NCBI RefSeq assembly: GCF_000145275.1
Contig: NC_014393.1
Location: forward strand, 4,588,001 to 4,652,000
Direction of reading: 5' to 3'
From: Clostridium cellulovorans 743B
GTDB taxonomy: Bacteria > Bacillota > Clostridia > Clostridiales > Clostridiaceae
Length of the DNA stretch: 64,000 nt
The position numbers were made by a program, and so were the translations under genes. The notes under the pieces were generated by a model. The model saw only the letters and a program-made list of their open reading frames with translations. It was not told the DNA's origin and did not search any database. This document shows, piece by piece, positions 1 through 8,476 of the stretch; positions within the stretch are counted from its first letter, which is position 1; each line of letters starts with the position of its first letter.

Positions 1-254
1 ATATTTATCATTGAGTTTGTTAATATTTCAACATCACATATATTTTCTTTTACCTTTTGTAGCTCACTTTCTCCATGATAATACTGATGAATAGCTTTTT
101 CAATCATTGTACTTTGCTCTATATATTCGCGCTTTTGTTCATTCCAGTAATTGTTAAACACTAAGCTACGCAGATTTAAACCTATAAATAATATAATGAA
201 TACAATAAAAATATTATAAATTATAAATTTCTTTGAAGTCAGTGCTGCTTTCAT
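1..254 (-). CDS. Sensor histidine kinase, N-terminal fragment (runs off window)
   Basis: The first 84 codons of a protein start at the ATG at 254 and run off the left edge of the window. The start lies 3 bases after the stop codon of the response regulator at 258, so the two are co-transcribed. A short basic N-terminus is followed by a hydrophobic segment (about residues 10-26), then polar, probably extracytoplasmic sequence. By position and topology this is the membrane sensor kinase partner of the upstream regulator. The kinase domain itself is not in the window, so the assignment rests on context. Confidence 0.7.
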   Translation of the reverse strand, partial: MKAALTSKKFIIYNIFIVFIILFIGLNLRSLVFNNYWNEQKREYIEQSTMIEKAIHQYYHGESELQKVKENICDVEILTNSMIN

Positions 255-257
255 ATT

Positions 258-932
258 CTACTTCACCTCAAATTTATAACCCACTCCCCATACTGTTTCT
301 ATTTGCCAATTTTCACCATCCTGTAATTTCTCTCTAAGTCTTTTTATATGTACGTCAACAGTACGGGAATCGCCCGGATAATCGTATCCCCAAACTTCAC
401 AAAGCAATTGTTCTCTTGTAAATACCTTATTTTTATTACTTGCCAAAAAGTATATGAGTTCAAATTCTTTTGGTGGCATTCTCATTTCTTCGTCCTTATA
501 ATATATGGTGTATGAATCCATATCAATAACAAGACCTTGGAAAATAATTTTTTCTTTTACTTTATCAGTTATTATAGTCCTTCTTAACACGGCTTTAACC
601 CTTGCAATAAGTTCTTTTGGATCAAAAGGCTTAACTATATAATCATCAGCACCAAGTTCTAATCCTAATACCTTATCAAAAGTATCACTCTTAGCAGTCA
701 GCATAATAACAGGTGTTTGATGCTCTCGCCTTATCCATTTTAATATTTCATAACCATCAGTTTCAGGCATAATGATATCAAGTAATATCAAATCTGGCTT
801 AAAGCCTTTTACCTGATCTTGTGCCTCTTGTGCGCAGTAAGCTAATGAAGTTTCGTACCCAGAATTTTCAAGATACATTTTTATTACCTCACAGATATTT
901 AAATCATCATCAACAATTAATATTTTAGACAT
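258..932 (-). CDS. OmpR/PhoB-family response regulator
   Basis: This 224-residue DNA-binding response regulator has a receiver domain (about 1-120) with acidic D8/D9, phosphoacceptor D52 (LLDIIMP), T79 and K101 (VKPF). A winged-helix Trans_reg_C domain (about 130-224) ends in the typical TVWGVGYKF motif. It should be phosphorylated by the kinase encoded immediately downstream and then bind promoter DNA. An AGGGGG ribosome site precedes the ATG. The regulon cannot be told from the sequence. Confidence 0.93.
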   Translation of the reverse strand: MSKILIVDDDLNICEVIKMYLENSGYETSLAYCAQEAQDQVKGFKPDLILLDIIMPETDGYEILKWIRREHQTPVIMLTAKSDTFDKVLGLELGADDYIVKPFDPKELIARVKAVLRRTIITDKVKEKIIFQGLVIDMDSYTIYYKDEEMRMPPKEFELIYFLASNKNKVFTREQLLCEVWGYDYPGDSRTVDVHIKRLREKLQDGENWQIETVWGVGYKFEVK

Positions 933-1049
933 GTATATTCCCCCTAACCCTTATATACCTAATTTATCACATTTCCCTAAAAATTTTAATTTTTTTATGA
1001 AATTTTCCACATATTTATTTAAAATTTTTTTCTATTTGTATATATATGG

Positions 1050-1098
1050 AAAAAACTGCCCTAAAATAGAACCTTTCGTCTACTTTAGAGCAGTTTTT
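1050..1098 (-). terminator. Rho-independent terminator after prs
   Basis: An inverted repeat pairs AAAAACTGC..TAAA with TTTAGAGCAGTTTTT, with one mismatch and flanking A/T runs on both sides. It lies between the 3' end of prs and the response-regulator operon and can end minus-strand transcription from prs. Confidence 0.8.
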
Positions 1099-1105
1099 AG
1101 CAGAA

Positions 1106-2062
1106 TTATTTTTCAAAAATTTTACTTACCGGAAGATCTTCATATATTCTCCTAATCGCTTCTGCAAAAACAGGTGCTACAGGAAGAACTTTTATTTTTT
1201 CAATCTTCTTTTCTTCTGATAATGGTATAGTATCTAATACTACCAATTGTTTTATAGGGGATTTTTCTATTCTCTCGATAGCTGGGCCAGATAATAATGG
1301 ATGAGTACAGCATGCGTATACTTCTCTTGCTCCTCTTTTTAATAGAGCTTCTGCCGCATTTGTAATTGAACCTGCTGTATCTATCATATCATCAATTAAA
1401 ACTGCAACTTTTCCCTCTACATCTCCGATTAAATTCATAACTTCAGAAACATTTGGTCTAGGCCTTCTTTTATCAACAATAGCTATAGGAATCTGAAGAA
1501 TATCTGCAAAATTTCTAGTTCTCTTTACTCCACCAATATCAGGTGAAACTGCTATCAAGTCTTCTGTATCTATATCTAGATTTTGAAAATACTCAGCTAA
1601 AATAGGTACCCCTGCAAGATTATCCACAGGAATATTGAAAAAGCCTTGAATTTGAGCAGCATGTAAATCCATAGTAAGTACCCTATCTGCTCCAGCAGCA
1701 GTTAAAATATCTGCAATAAGTTTAGCTGTAATAGGCTGTCTCGCCTTAGATTTTCTATCTTGCCTTGCATAAGCATAATGAGGTATTACAGCAGTTACTA
1801 CTCCAGCTGAAGCTCTTTTGAATGCATCAATCATTATTAATAATTCCATTAATCTATCATTTACTTCATCAAATATTGGTTGGACAACGAAAATATGTGC
1901 ACCTCTTACTGTTTCGTTTATATCTACACTTGTCTCTCCGTTGCTAAACTTTCCTACCTTTGACTCTCCAACCTTTAATTCTAGTATGTCTGCAATATCC
2001 TCAGCTAACATCGGATGTGCATTTGCAGTAAAAATTTTGATATTTTTGCCATGAGATATCAT
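1106..2062 (-). CDS. prs: Ribose-phosphate pyrophosphokinase (PRPP synthetase)
   Basis: The enzyme makes PRPP from ribose-5-phosphate and ATP, feeding purine, pyrimidine, NAD, His and Trp synthesis. The 318 residues match class I PRPP synthetases. Visible features are the N-terminal substrate region with FSNGE (39-43), the MDLHAAQIQGFF stretch (131-142), the flexible-loop DKRRP (197-201) and the PRPP-binding loop DDMIDTAGSI (224-233). AAGGAGG lies 11 bases before the ATG. The gene starts 26 bases after glmU, the conserved glmU-prs pair of Firmicutes. A terminator follows. Confidence 0.97.
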   Translation of the reverse strand: MISHGKNIKIFTANAHPMLAEDIADILELKVGESKVGKFSNGETSVDINETVRGAHIFVVQPIFDEVNDRLMELLIMIDAFKRASAGVVTAVIPHYAYARQDRKSKARQPITAKLIADILTAAGADRVLTMDLHAAQIQGFFNIPVDNLAGVPILAEYFQNLDIDTEDLIAVSPDIGGVKRTRNFADILQIPIAIVDKRRPRPNVSEVMNLIGDVEGKVAVLIDDMIDTAGSITNAAEALLKRGAREVYACCTHPLLSGPAIERIEKSPIKQLVVLDTIPLSEEKKIEKIKVLPVAPVFAEAIRRIYEDLPVSKIFEK

Positions 2063-2088
2063 ATTGCCATAGGCCTCCTTAAGCTTTT

Positions 2089-3456
2089 TTACTTAATTCT
2101 TTTTTTATTTACCCAACCCTTAATGTTGATTTGCTTAGCTCTAGCAATTGCTAAAGCTCCACTTTCAACGGTTTTCGTAATAGTTGAACCTGCCGCAATA
2201 TACGCATCATCTTCCACAGTAACTGGTGATACTAAGTTTGTATTACATCCTATGAATGCATTATTTCCTATCTTAGTTAAATGCTTTTTCTTTCCATCAT
2301 AGTTTACTACAACTGTGCCACAACCAAAATTACAGCTTTCCCCTACTTCAGCATCCCCAATATAGGTTAAGTGTGACACCTTAGTTTTATCACCAATTTT
2401 AGCTTTTTTAATCTCTACAAAATCCCCAATTTTAACTTCATTTCCTATAGTACTTTCAGGTCTTATATAAGCAAAAGGACCAACTGAAGTATCCTCTCCA
2501 ACCTTACTTTTTACAATAACCGAATTATCAATTGTTGTTCTATCCCCAACCTGTACATTTTCTAATCTAGAAGTTCCTTTTATAACAACATCTCTTCCAA
2601 TTGTAGTTTTACCTTCAATTACACACCCTGGATAAATAATTGTGTCGTTTCCAATAACAACATCTGCACCTATATACGTATTTTTGCTATCAATTAACGT
2701 AACTCCATTTATCATATGTGCCTCATTAATTCTGTTTCTCATTATTTCTTCGACTTGTCCAAGTTGTATTCTTGAATTTACACCTAAAGTTTCTTCAAAA
2801 GGAACTGCCATAGCACCAACTCTATGATTATCCTTTTTCAATATTTCAATGACATCAGTTAAATAATATTCCCCTTGAGAATTGTTATTACTTAGCTTAG
2901 CAAGCGCAAGTAAAAGCATCTCTATATCAAAGGCATACATACCTGCATTGATTTCTTTTACCTTCAGTTCATTTTCGTCGCAATCTTTATGTTCTACAAT
3001 CTTTTCTACATCATTTTCACTGTTTCTTATTACTCTTCCATAACCATTGGCATCAGTTAATATAGATGTTAATAACGTCGCCTTATTATTATTATTCTCA
3101 TGGAAATCAATTAATGCTATAACTGATTCTTTAGTTATTAATGGTGCATCTCCAGTAAAAATAGCAACTGTTCCTTTTTTATTTTCCAGAAATTCCTTAG
3201 CACAAATTACTGCATGGCCTGTTCCTAATTGTTCATTTTGAATCGTATAGGATACATTTTTACTTTCAGTAGCTTCTTCAACTTTCTGTGCTCCTGTTCC
3301 TATAATGACATTAACATCATCGATTCCAGCCTCTCTTAAAGTGTCGATTACATGATTAACCATTTCTTTACCACAAACTTTGTGTAAAACCTTTGGAAGG
3401 TCTGACTTCATCCTTGTTCCTTTTCCCGCAGCAAGAATAAGAGCACTTTTATACAT
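2089..3456 (-). CDS. glmU: Bifunctional UDP-GlcNAc pyrophosphorylase / glucosamine-1-P acetyltransferase
   Basis: GlmU makes UDP-N-acetylglucosamine for peptidoglycan and cell-surface polymers. The N-terminal uridylyltransferase begins with LAAGKGTRM (8-16) and contains QLGTGHA and TGDAPL. From about residue 250 the protein is a left-handed beta-helix of imperfect hexapeptide repeats ending in the acetyltransferase site (NYDGKKKHLTKIG). I take the ATG at 3456 (455 residues) rather than an in-frame GTG 9 bases upstream, because that GTG lies inside the GAGGTG ribosome site. It is followed closely by prs. Confidence 0.96.
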   Translation of the reverse strand: MYKSALILAAGKGTRMKSDLPKVLHKVCGKEMVNHVIDTLREAGIDDVNVIIGTGAQKVEEATESKNVSYTIQNEQLGTGHAVICAKEFLENKKGTVAIFTGDAPLITKESVIALIDFHENNNNKATLLTSILTDANGYGRVIRNSENDVEKIVEHKDCDENELKVKEINAGMYAFDIEMLLLALAKLSNNNSQGEYYLTDVIEILKKDNHRVGAMAVPFEETLGVNSRIQLGQVEEIMRNRINEAHMINGVTLIDSKNTYIGADVVIGNDTIIYPGCVIEGKTTIGRDVVIKGTSRLENVQVGDRTTIDNSVIVKSKVGEDTSVGPFAYIRPESTIGNEVKIGDFVEIKKAKIGDKTKVSHLTYIGDAEVGESCNFGCGTVVVNYDGKKKHLTKIGNNAFIGCNTNLVSPVTVEDDAYIAAGSTITKTVESGALAIARAKQINIKGWVNKKRIK

Positions 3457-3563
3457 TTTCTTCACCTCTCACATTTATGTGTACCAAAAACACTAAATGA
3501 CGCAAAACTTCAAATATATTATATTTTATTGATATTGATTTTTCAACTTTTATAATCAGCCAC

Positions 3564-3590
3564 AAAAAAAGAGGCTTAAGCCTCTTTTTT
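3564..3590 (-). terminator. Terminator overlapping the spoVG stop codon
   Basis: A perfect hairpin, AAAAAAAGAGGCTT/AAGCCTCTTTTTT, lies between spoVG and glmU. A/T runs flank both sides. Its right edge touches the spoVG stop, so it should separate spoVG from glmU transcription. Confidence 0.85.
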
Positions 3591-3867
3591 ATTCTTCGGG
3601 CTCAACCTCTTCAACTTTTGCCTTTTCATATTCTTCTAAAATAGCAGACTGAATTTTTTCTCTAGTTTCAGTGTTGATTGGATGAGCTATATCTTTAAAC
3701 TCTCCATCAGGAGTCTTTCTGCTAGGCATTGCGATAAAAACGCCATTCTGACCTTCTATAACTTTGATATCGTGTACTACGAACTCATTGTCAAAAGTAA
3801 CAGAAACAATTGCCTTCATCTTACCTTCAGCTGAAATTTTCCTTACCCTTACATCAGTAATTTGCAT
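3589..3867 (-). CDS. spoVG: Septation / sporulation regulator SpoVG
   Basis: SpoVG is a small RNA/DNA-binding regulator of sporulation, septation and surface genes. The 92-residue protein starts MQITDVRVRK and carries the family core with SVTFDNEFVVHDIKVIEG and FIAMPSRKTPDGEFKDIAHP, then an acidic tail. The ATG at 3867 has a perfect GGAGGTG site 6 bases upstream. A longer TTG start at 3882 would lie inside that site and is rejected. A sigma-H-like promoter lies directly upstream, as known for Bacillus spoVG. Confidence 0.97.
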   Translation of the reverse strand: MQITDVRVRKISAEGKMKAIVSVTFDNEFVVHDIKVIEGQNGVFIAMPSRKTPDGEFKDIAHPINTETREKIQSAILEEYEKAKVEEVEPEE

Positions 3868-3898
3868 ATGACACACCTCCAAGTAGCTGATAATAATG

Positions 3899-3927
3899 AA
3901 ATTCTATAAATATTTTGTAATTCCTTC
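3899..3927 (-). promoter_or_regulatory. Sigma-H-type promoter of spoVG
   Basis: On the minus strand GAAGGAATT (3927-3919) and ATAGAATTT (3907-3899) are separated by 11 bp. Both match the Bacillus sigma-H consensus (RnAGGAwww, RnnGAATww) at every fixed position. The predicted start is about 22 bases before the spoVG ATG, leaving just enough room for its ribosome site. Confidence 0.7.
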
Positions 3928-4056
3928 TATTTTTAAGTTTTTTAACAAATTTTTCTTTTTGTGTGCCTATTTATATATTTTTTTCATTGGAAAAGTATCG
4001 AAATTTTATATTTTCCTACATTTTTCATTTTTATTATCAATAATTTATAAGATAAA

Positions 4057-4875
4057 CTACTTACACCAGTTATCACTAACTTTAAGCACAGCATTCCCTT
4101 GCTCGTCTATACCATTGTACTTAACAATAGATACATACCCATCAACAAGCTTTTTTGGCACTTCATTATTATCAATTAAAACCCCTATTCCCTTAAGTTG
4201 ACATTCAAATTCCCGTAATAATTCAGTGATTCCTAATGCTGTTCCTCCAGCTTTCATAAAATCATCAATAAAAATGCACTTACTTCCTTTTTTCAGACTC
4301 TTTTTTGACAAAGACATGCTTTGAATCCTTTTACTAGAACCTGATAAATAATTAATACTTATGGTTGTCCCTTCCGTTACTTTAGAATCTCTCCTTACTA
4401 TCACAAGTTGTATGCCTAAAAGTTTAGCTACTTCATAAGCTAAAGGAATACCCTTAGTTTCCACAGTTATAACATAATCTAGTTCTTCCTCCTTAAAGGT
4501 TGAAGCTAGAAGTAAAGCTGCCTTTTGAAGAATATCGGGATTAGCTAAAATGTCAGTCATATATAAAAAGTTACCTGTTATGATTCTATCTTTATCACTA
4601 AGTATTTCACAAAGTTCCGTTGGAAAATTTTTTCTTAAGTTTTCTGGAGCATTGACTATATATTTAACTCCTCCAGCAGCACCCGCTACAGTCTCTATAG
4701 TTCCCGCATCTAAAAAATGGAGCATATCTCTAACTATGACTATATCTTCACTAGTGGTGGATTTAGCAGCATTCAAAAGCTCTGTAAAATAATTTAATCC
4801 TATCACTCTATTTGGGTTCTCCATAAGGATTTTTGTTATAGCACTTATTCTTTGAGTCCTTGAAAATTTTAACAT
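4057..4875 (-). CDS. purR: Purine operon repressor PurR (PRTase-fold)
   Basis: This is the Gram-positive PurR: an N-terminal winged helix (about 1-75) joined to a phosphoribosyltransferase-like domain that senses PRPP instead of catalysing. The 272-residue length matches the Bacillus protein (about 285). The PRPP-loop motif IDDFMKAGGTA is intact near residue 202. AGGAGA precedes the ATG. It lies upstream of spoVG, a conserved clostridial order, and divergent from murC. It probably represses purine synthesis genes elsewhere. Confidence 0.93.
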   Translation of the reverse strand: MLKFSRTQRISAITKILMENPNRVIGLNYFTELLNAAKSTTSEDIVIVRDMLHFLDAGTIETVAGAAGGVKYIVNAPENLRKNFPTELCEILSDKDRIITGNFLYMTDILANPDILQKAALLLASTFKEEELDYVITVETKGIPLAYEVAKLLGIQLVIVRRDSKVTEGTTISINYLSGSSKRIQSMSLSKKSLKKGSKCIFIDDFMKAGGTALGITELLREFECQLKGIGVLIDNNEVPKKLVDGYVSIVKYNGIDEQGNAVLKVSDNWCK

Positions 4876-5008
4876 AGTACTTCTCCTATTTACGAATTAT
4901 TTTATAATTAAATATGTTAATATTCATATTTTAGAATATCTTAAGCTAGTTTACAACCTAATATTCTCATAATTTAAAATATAATTTTATATTAATTTAA
5001 TAGTATAT

Positions 5009-5017
5009 CCGAATATT
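5009..5017 (+). promoter_or_regulatory. Weak single PurBox-like half site
   Basis: CCGAATATT between purR and murC resembles half of the Bacillus PurBox (AwwwCCGAACwwT). PurR normally needs two inverted boxes, and no second one is seen, so this is a weak candidate for purR autoregulation. Confidence 0.2.
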
Positions 5018-5105
5018 GTATTAATTTTATCGTTACATAGTCAAAACCAAATCTTATTTTTAATAATCCTTAGATCTAATAACATGTATTCTTTTGTTAA
5101 AAGTC

Positions 5106-5114
5106 TGATATAAT
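5106..5114 (+). promoter_or_regulatory. Extended -10 promoter for murC
   Basis: TGATATAAT is a perfect extended -10 (TGnTATAAT) 100 bases before the murC start. No good -35 is seen at the expected distance, which is common for extended -10 promoters. Confidence 0.5.
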
Positions 5115-5213
5115 TTACTAAGTGGATAATTTAACTTTTATTATACATACACTCTCTTATGATCAATTCTTTTAGAGGGTACTTGAAATTAATTATATTT
5201 AGGAGTGATATTT

Positions 5214-6599
5214 ATGTCTTCGACATTAAATACTTTAACCAGAAATGATAAAGTTCATTTTATAGGTATAGGCGGAGTAAGTATGAGCGGCCTTGCAGAA
5301 ATTCTATTGACAAAAAATATAAAAGTTTCTGGTTCTGATATGAAGGATTCTAGTATAACTGAACACCTAAGAGAACTCGGAGTTGAAATAAGTATAGGTC
5401 ATAGTCCTTCTAATATATCCGAAGATGTTTCCGTAATTGTATACACTGCTGCAATTGCTAAAGATAACCCAGAATTAGTATCAGCTAATAATAGAAACCT
5501 TCCTATGTTTACAAGAGCAGAATTTCTCGGAGAAATAATGAAAGACTACAAACATAACATTGCTGTATCTGGAACTCACGGAAAAACTACTACAACCTCA
5601 ATGGTTTCTCATATACTTCTTAAAGGCGAAAAAGATCCTACAATTTTGGTCGGTGGTAGTTTAGACATTATAAACGGATATGTAAGAACAGGAAAAAGCG
5701 ATTATTTCCTAACAGAAGCTTGTGAATATAAAGGATCGTTTTTATCGTTTTATCCCACTATCGGAATCATATTAAATATAGATGCAGATCACTTGGACTA
5801 TTATAAAGATATCGATGAAATAGAAGAGGCATTCCAAAAATTTGCTTACCTTATTCCTAGAGATGGCTACCTTATAGTAAATAATGAGGATGAGAGAGCT
5901 GTAAATGTCGCTAAAAACTCGAATTGCAATACTATAACATTTGGGATAGACAATGGTGATATTATAGCTAAAAACGTTACGTTCAATAGTCTTGGGCACG
6001 GATCTTTTGATATGTTCTACAAAGGATGCGAATATTTCCATGTTACTTTAAAAGTACCCGGAAGACATAATGTTCTAAATTCATTATCTGCTATGGCTGC
6101 CGCAATAGCATCTGGTATTGAACCAAATCACATAAAAGCTGGAATAGAAAGTTTTGGTGGAACCCATAGGCGTTTTGAATTCAAAGGTACAGTAGACGAT
6201 ATTACAGTAATAGATGATTATGCTCACCATCCAACTGAAATAAAAGCTACTTTAGAGGCATGTAAAAATGTTTCTCACAATAGACTAATATGTGTATTTC
6301 AACCTCATACCTATACTAGAACCTATAGTCTTTTTAAAGACTTTTCCGAATGTTTCGGAGGTATCACAAAACTAGTTCTAGCTGATATTTATGCTGCTAG
6401 AGAAAAAGATACTGGTATTGTAAGCTCACAACGCCTTGGAGATGCTATCAGATTAAATGGTGTAGACTGTATTAACCTTCATAGCTTCGAAGAGATAACA
6501 AATTTTTTAAAAACCTATGCTAAAGCAGGAGATATGATTATAACTGTTGGTGCCGGTGACATAAATAAAGTTGGTGAAGACTTCTTAAAAAGTAGATAA
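5214..6599 (+). CDS. murC: UDP-N-acetylmuramate--L-alanine ligase
   Basis: MurC adds L-Ala to UDP-MurNAc, the first amino-acid step of peptidoglycan synthesis in the cytoplasm. The 461-residue protein has the N-terminal UDP-binding FIGIGGVSMSGLAE (16-29), the ATP loop GTHGKTTTTS (120-129), the central Mur ligase domain and the C-terminal DDYAHHPTEI motif. The ATG at 5214 is 8 bases after AGGAG; an upstream GTG at 5205 overlaps that site and is rejected. The gene is monocistronic, with a terminator directly after it. Confidence 0.97.
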   Translation: MSSTLNTLTRNDKVHFIGIGGVSMSGLAEILLTKNIKVSGSDMKDSSITEHLRELGVEISIGHSPSNISEDVSVIVYTAAIAKDNPELVSANNRNLPMFTRAEFLGEIMKDYKHNIAVSGTHGKTTTTSMVSHILLKGEKDPTILVGGSLDIINGYVRTGKSDYFLTEACEYKGSFLSFYPTIGIILNIDADHLDYYKDIDEIEEAFQKFAYLIPRDGYLIVNNEDERAVNVAKNSNCNTITFGIDNGDIIAKNVTFNSLGHGSFDMFYKGCEYFHVTLKVPGRHNVLNSLSAMAAAIASGIEPNHIKAGIESFGGTHRRFEFKGTVDDITVIDDYAHHPTEIKATLEACKNVSHNRLICVFQPHTYTRTYSLFKDFSECFGGITKLVLADIYAAREKDTGIVSSQRLGDAIRLNGVDCINLHSFEEITNFLKTYAKAGDMIITVGAGDINKVGEDFLKSR

Positions 6600-6604
6600 G
6601 AATC

Positions 6605-6630
6605 AAAAGGGATCACTTGATCCCTTTTTT
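6605..6630 (+). terminator. murC terminator
   Basis: AAAAGGGATCA / TGATCCCTTTTTT forms a perfect stem with a T-tail 5 bases after the murC stop. Confidence 0.9.
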
Positions 6631-6708
6631 ATTTGTATATTATAATTATCCTAAAAGTTTCAAAAATAACTAATCAAATATAATTCTTGATTTTTTATCG
6701 AAAACCTA

Positions 6709-6736
6709 TTGCATTTTTCTTTGAACATGCTATAAT
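6709..6736 (+). promoter_or_regulatory. Promoter of tRNA-Pro
   Basis: TTGCAT (6709-6714) and TATAAT (6731-6736) are 16 bp apart, with an extra TG one base before the -10. The tRNA begins 15 bases after the -10. Confidence 0.75.
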
Positions 6737-6750
6737 AATCTTTGTGATCA

Positions 6751-6826
6751 CGGGGTGTAGCTCAGATGGGAGAGTGCGTGGTTTGGGACCATGAGGTCGC
6801 AGGTTCAAGCCCTGTCACCCCGACCA
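6751..6826 (+). tRNA. tRNA-Pro (UGG)
   Basis: The cloverleaf is complete: acceptor CGGGGTG pairs with CACCCCG, D-arm GCTC..GAGT, anticodon stem CGTGG/CCATG, loop TTTGGGA with anticodon TGG at 6784-6786, and T-arm with GGTTCAAGCC. The CCA end is encoded (6824-6826). Confidence 0.97.
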
Positions 6827-6855
6827 AAAGGTAATGATGTAAATCATTACCTTTT
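6826..6855 (+). terminator. tRNA-Pro terminator
   Basis: AAAAGGTAATGAT / ATCATTACCTTTTT forms a perfect stem beginning at the last base of the tRNA, followed by T residues. Confidence 0.9.
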
Positions 6856-6919
6856 TATTTGTTTCTTTTTATATACACAAAACATATCCAATCAAATTCT
6901 GAAATTTCATATAAAATAT

Positions 6920-7024
6920 CCATTGTTGAAATATCATCAAAATCCTATGGTTAAACCGAAAAATCAATATTACCTATGAAGATTTTTTATCGCAACTTCT
7001 CTACTTAACAAATTCAACTATTCC
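6920..7024. repeat. Dispersed intergenic repeat, copy A
   Basis: About 105 bp here align with 61559-61661. The first 79 positions align without a gap, with about 59 identical by eye, and the rest aligns with short gaps. The best block is CCTATGAaGATTtTTTATCG. Both copies lie in the space between convergent genes, outside any credible reading frame. Function unknown. Confidence 0.6.
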
Positions 7025-7051
7025 AAACTTAAGTAATCATAACAATAATTT

Positions 7052-7086
7052 AACCCCTGAAGATATAAAGATTATCCTCAAGGGTT
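7052..7086 (-). terminator. Terminator of the aminotransferase gene
   Basis: AACCCCTGAAGATA and TATCCTCAAGGGTT form a stem with two mismatches just after the minus-strand stop at 7094. Confidence 0.6.
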
Positions 7087-7093
7087 AATAAAA

Positions 7094-8296
7094 TTAATAT
7101 TTAACATTTAGCTTATTATATTCTTTTATAGCTATATTTAAAATTTCAATAGCTCTCTTTATTTCTTTTTCATCAATGCAGTAAGAAAGCCTAATTTCAT
7201 TTATACCTCTTCCTTCGCTCTGATAAAATCCTTTTCCCGGTGCAACCATTACAGTTTCCCCATCATGATTAAAATCTGTTAAAAGCCATCTACTGAATTT
7301 TTCACCATCATCAATAGGCAACTTTACAAAAATGTAGAAAGAACCCTCTGGTTTAAAACAAGTAACTCCTTCTATATTACATAAACCTTCATACATTACA
7401 TCTCTTCTACTCTTATAAATAGCTTTAACCTTCTCAATATAGCTCTCTAAGGTGTTTATAAGATTAGAAGCTGCGTATTGCTCAATAGTTGATGCACAAA
7501 GTCTTGCTTGACATAATTTTAGCATCTGCATTTTAAGATCCTCATTTTTTGTTGCTACTAACCCTATTCTTGCACCGCATGCACTATAATGTTTTGATAT
7601 ACTATCTATGATTATAGTTCTTTTCCTCAAATTTTCAAACTTTATAGGAGAAATAAAGCTTGTATTCTCAAAAGTAAATTCTCTGTAAACCTCGTCAGAA
7701 ATTATATATAGGTCGTATTCTTCTGCAATTTCTCCAAGCATCTTAATTTCTGCTTCTGTATATACGGTACCTGTGGGATTAGATGGATTTGAAAATAATA
7801 TAGCCTTGGTTTTACTTGTAATCTTACTTACTATCTCTTCTTTCGAAGGTAAATGGAATCCATCTTCTATACTTGTATGCACAGGCACAATTGAAGAATC
7901 AGCCATTTTCACAAAACTATCGTAGTTTGAATAATATGGTTCTGGAACAATAACCTCATCACCTGGATCACAAATAGAAAGTATTGTAAAAATAACAGCT
8001 TCACTACCTCCAGCTGTTATTAAAATTTCATCTGGCAGTATATCCATATTCCACTTCCTGAAGTTTTTGCTAAAGGTCTCTCTAAGCTCTGTGATCCCTT
8101 CTGAATTAGAATACTTAACAATTTTCTCTTTGTAGTTGTTTACACCTTGAAAAAATGTATCTGGTGTCACAATATCCGGTTGTCCTATGTTTAAAGGATA
8201 TATCTTTATTCCTTTTCTTCTAGCCTCATCTGCTAATGGAGTGAGCTTTCTTATTGATGAGAAATTCATCTTTTCTATACGCTTTGATATCTTCAT
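7094..8296 (-). CDS. PLP-dependent class I aminotransferase (aspartate-aminotransferase fold)
   Basis: This fold-type I aminotransferase probably transfers amino groups between an amino acid and 2-oxoglutarate or pyruvate. Visible are NPSNPTG (about 170-176), the PLP-contacting SDEVY (200-204), the Schiff-base lysine in SISKHYSACGARIG (K235) and the C-terminal RLSYC substrate arginine. I use the ATG at 8296 (400 residues), which has AAGGGG 9 bases upstream and gives the usual MKISKRI start. A start 30 bases further upstream lacks a ribosome site. Substrate cannot be assigned. Confidence 0.9.
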   Translation of the reverse strand: MKISKRIEKMNFSSIRKLTPLADEARRKGIKIYPLNIGQPDIVTPDTFFQGVNNYKEKIVKYSNSEGITELRETFSKNFRKWNMDILPDEILITAGGSEAVIFTILSICDPGDEVIVPEPYYSNYDSFVKMADSSIVPVHTSIEDGFHLPSKEEIVSKITSKTKAILFSNPSNPTGTVYTEAEIKMLGEIAEEYDLYIISDEVYREFTFENTSFISPIKFENLRKRTIIIDSISKHYSACGARIGLVATKNEDLKMQMLKLCQARLCASTIEQYAASNLINTLESYIEKVKAIYKSRRDVMYEGLCNIEGVTCFKPEGSFYIFVKLPIDDGEKFSRWLLTDFNHDGETVMVAPGKGFYQSEGRGINEIRLSYCIDEKEIKRAIEILNIAIKEYNKLNVKY

Positions 8297-8476
8297 AATC
8301 GATAGCCCCTTTATAATAAAATACATTATCGTTTATAATCTATTATATAGCTACTTTAAATTATTTTACATAATTTTTTGTGATAAATTAATGATAATTT
8401 ATATTTTGAATATATTTATATTGTATTGTCTAAACTACTGCTATATGAACTGATATTTTAGAAGGAGTGTATTATT

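Noticed and set aside
3868..3882. Longer SpoVG start at a TTG
   Set aside because: The TTG lies inside the GGAGGTG ribosome site for the ATG at 3867, which gives the conserved MQITDVRV start.
5009..5017. PurR operator pair between purR and murC
   Set aside because: Only one half site is seen; PurR sites require two inverted boxes at fixed spacing.
6676..6710. Third copy of the dispersed repeat before tRNA-Pro
   Set aside because: Only GATTtTTTATCGAA matches; the rest does not align, so chance is likely.
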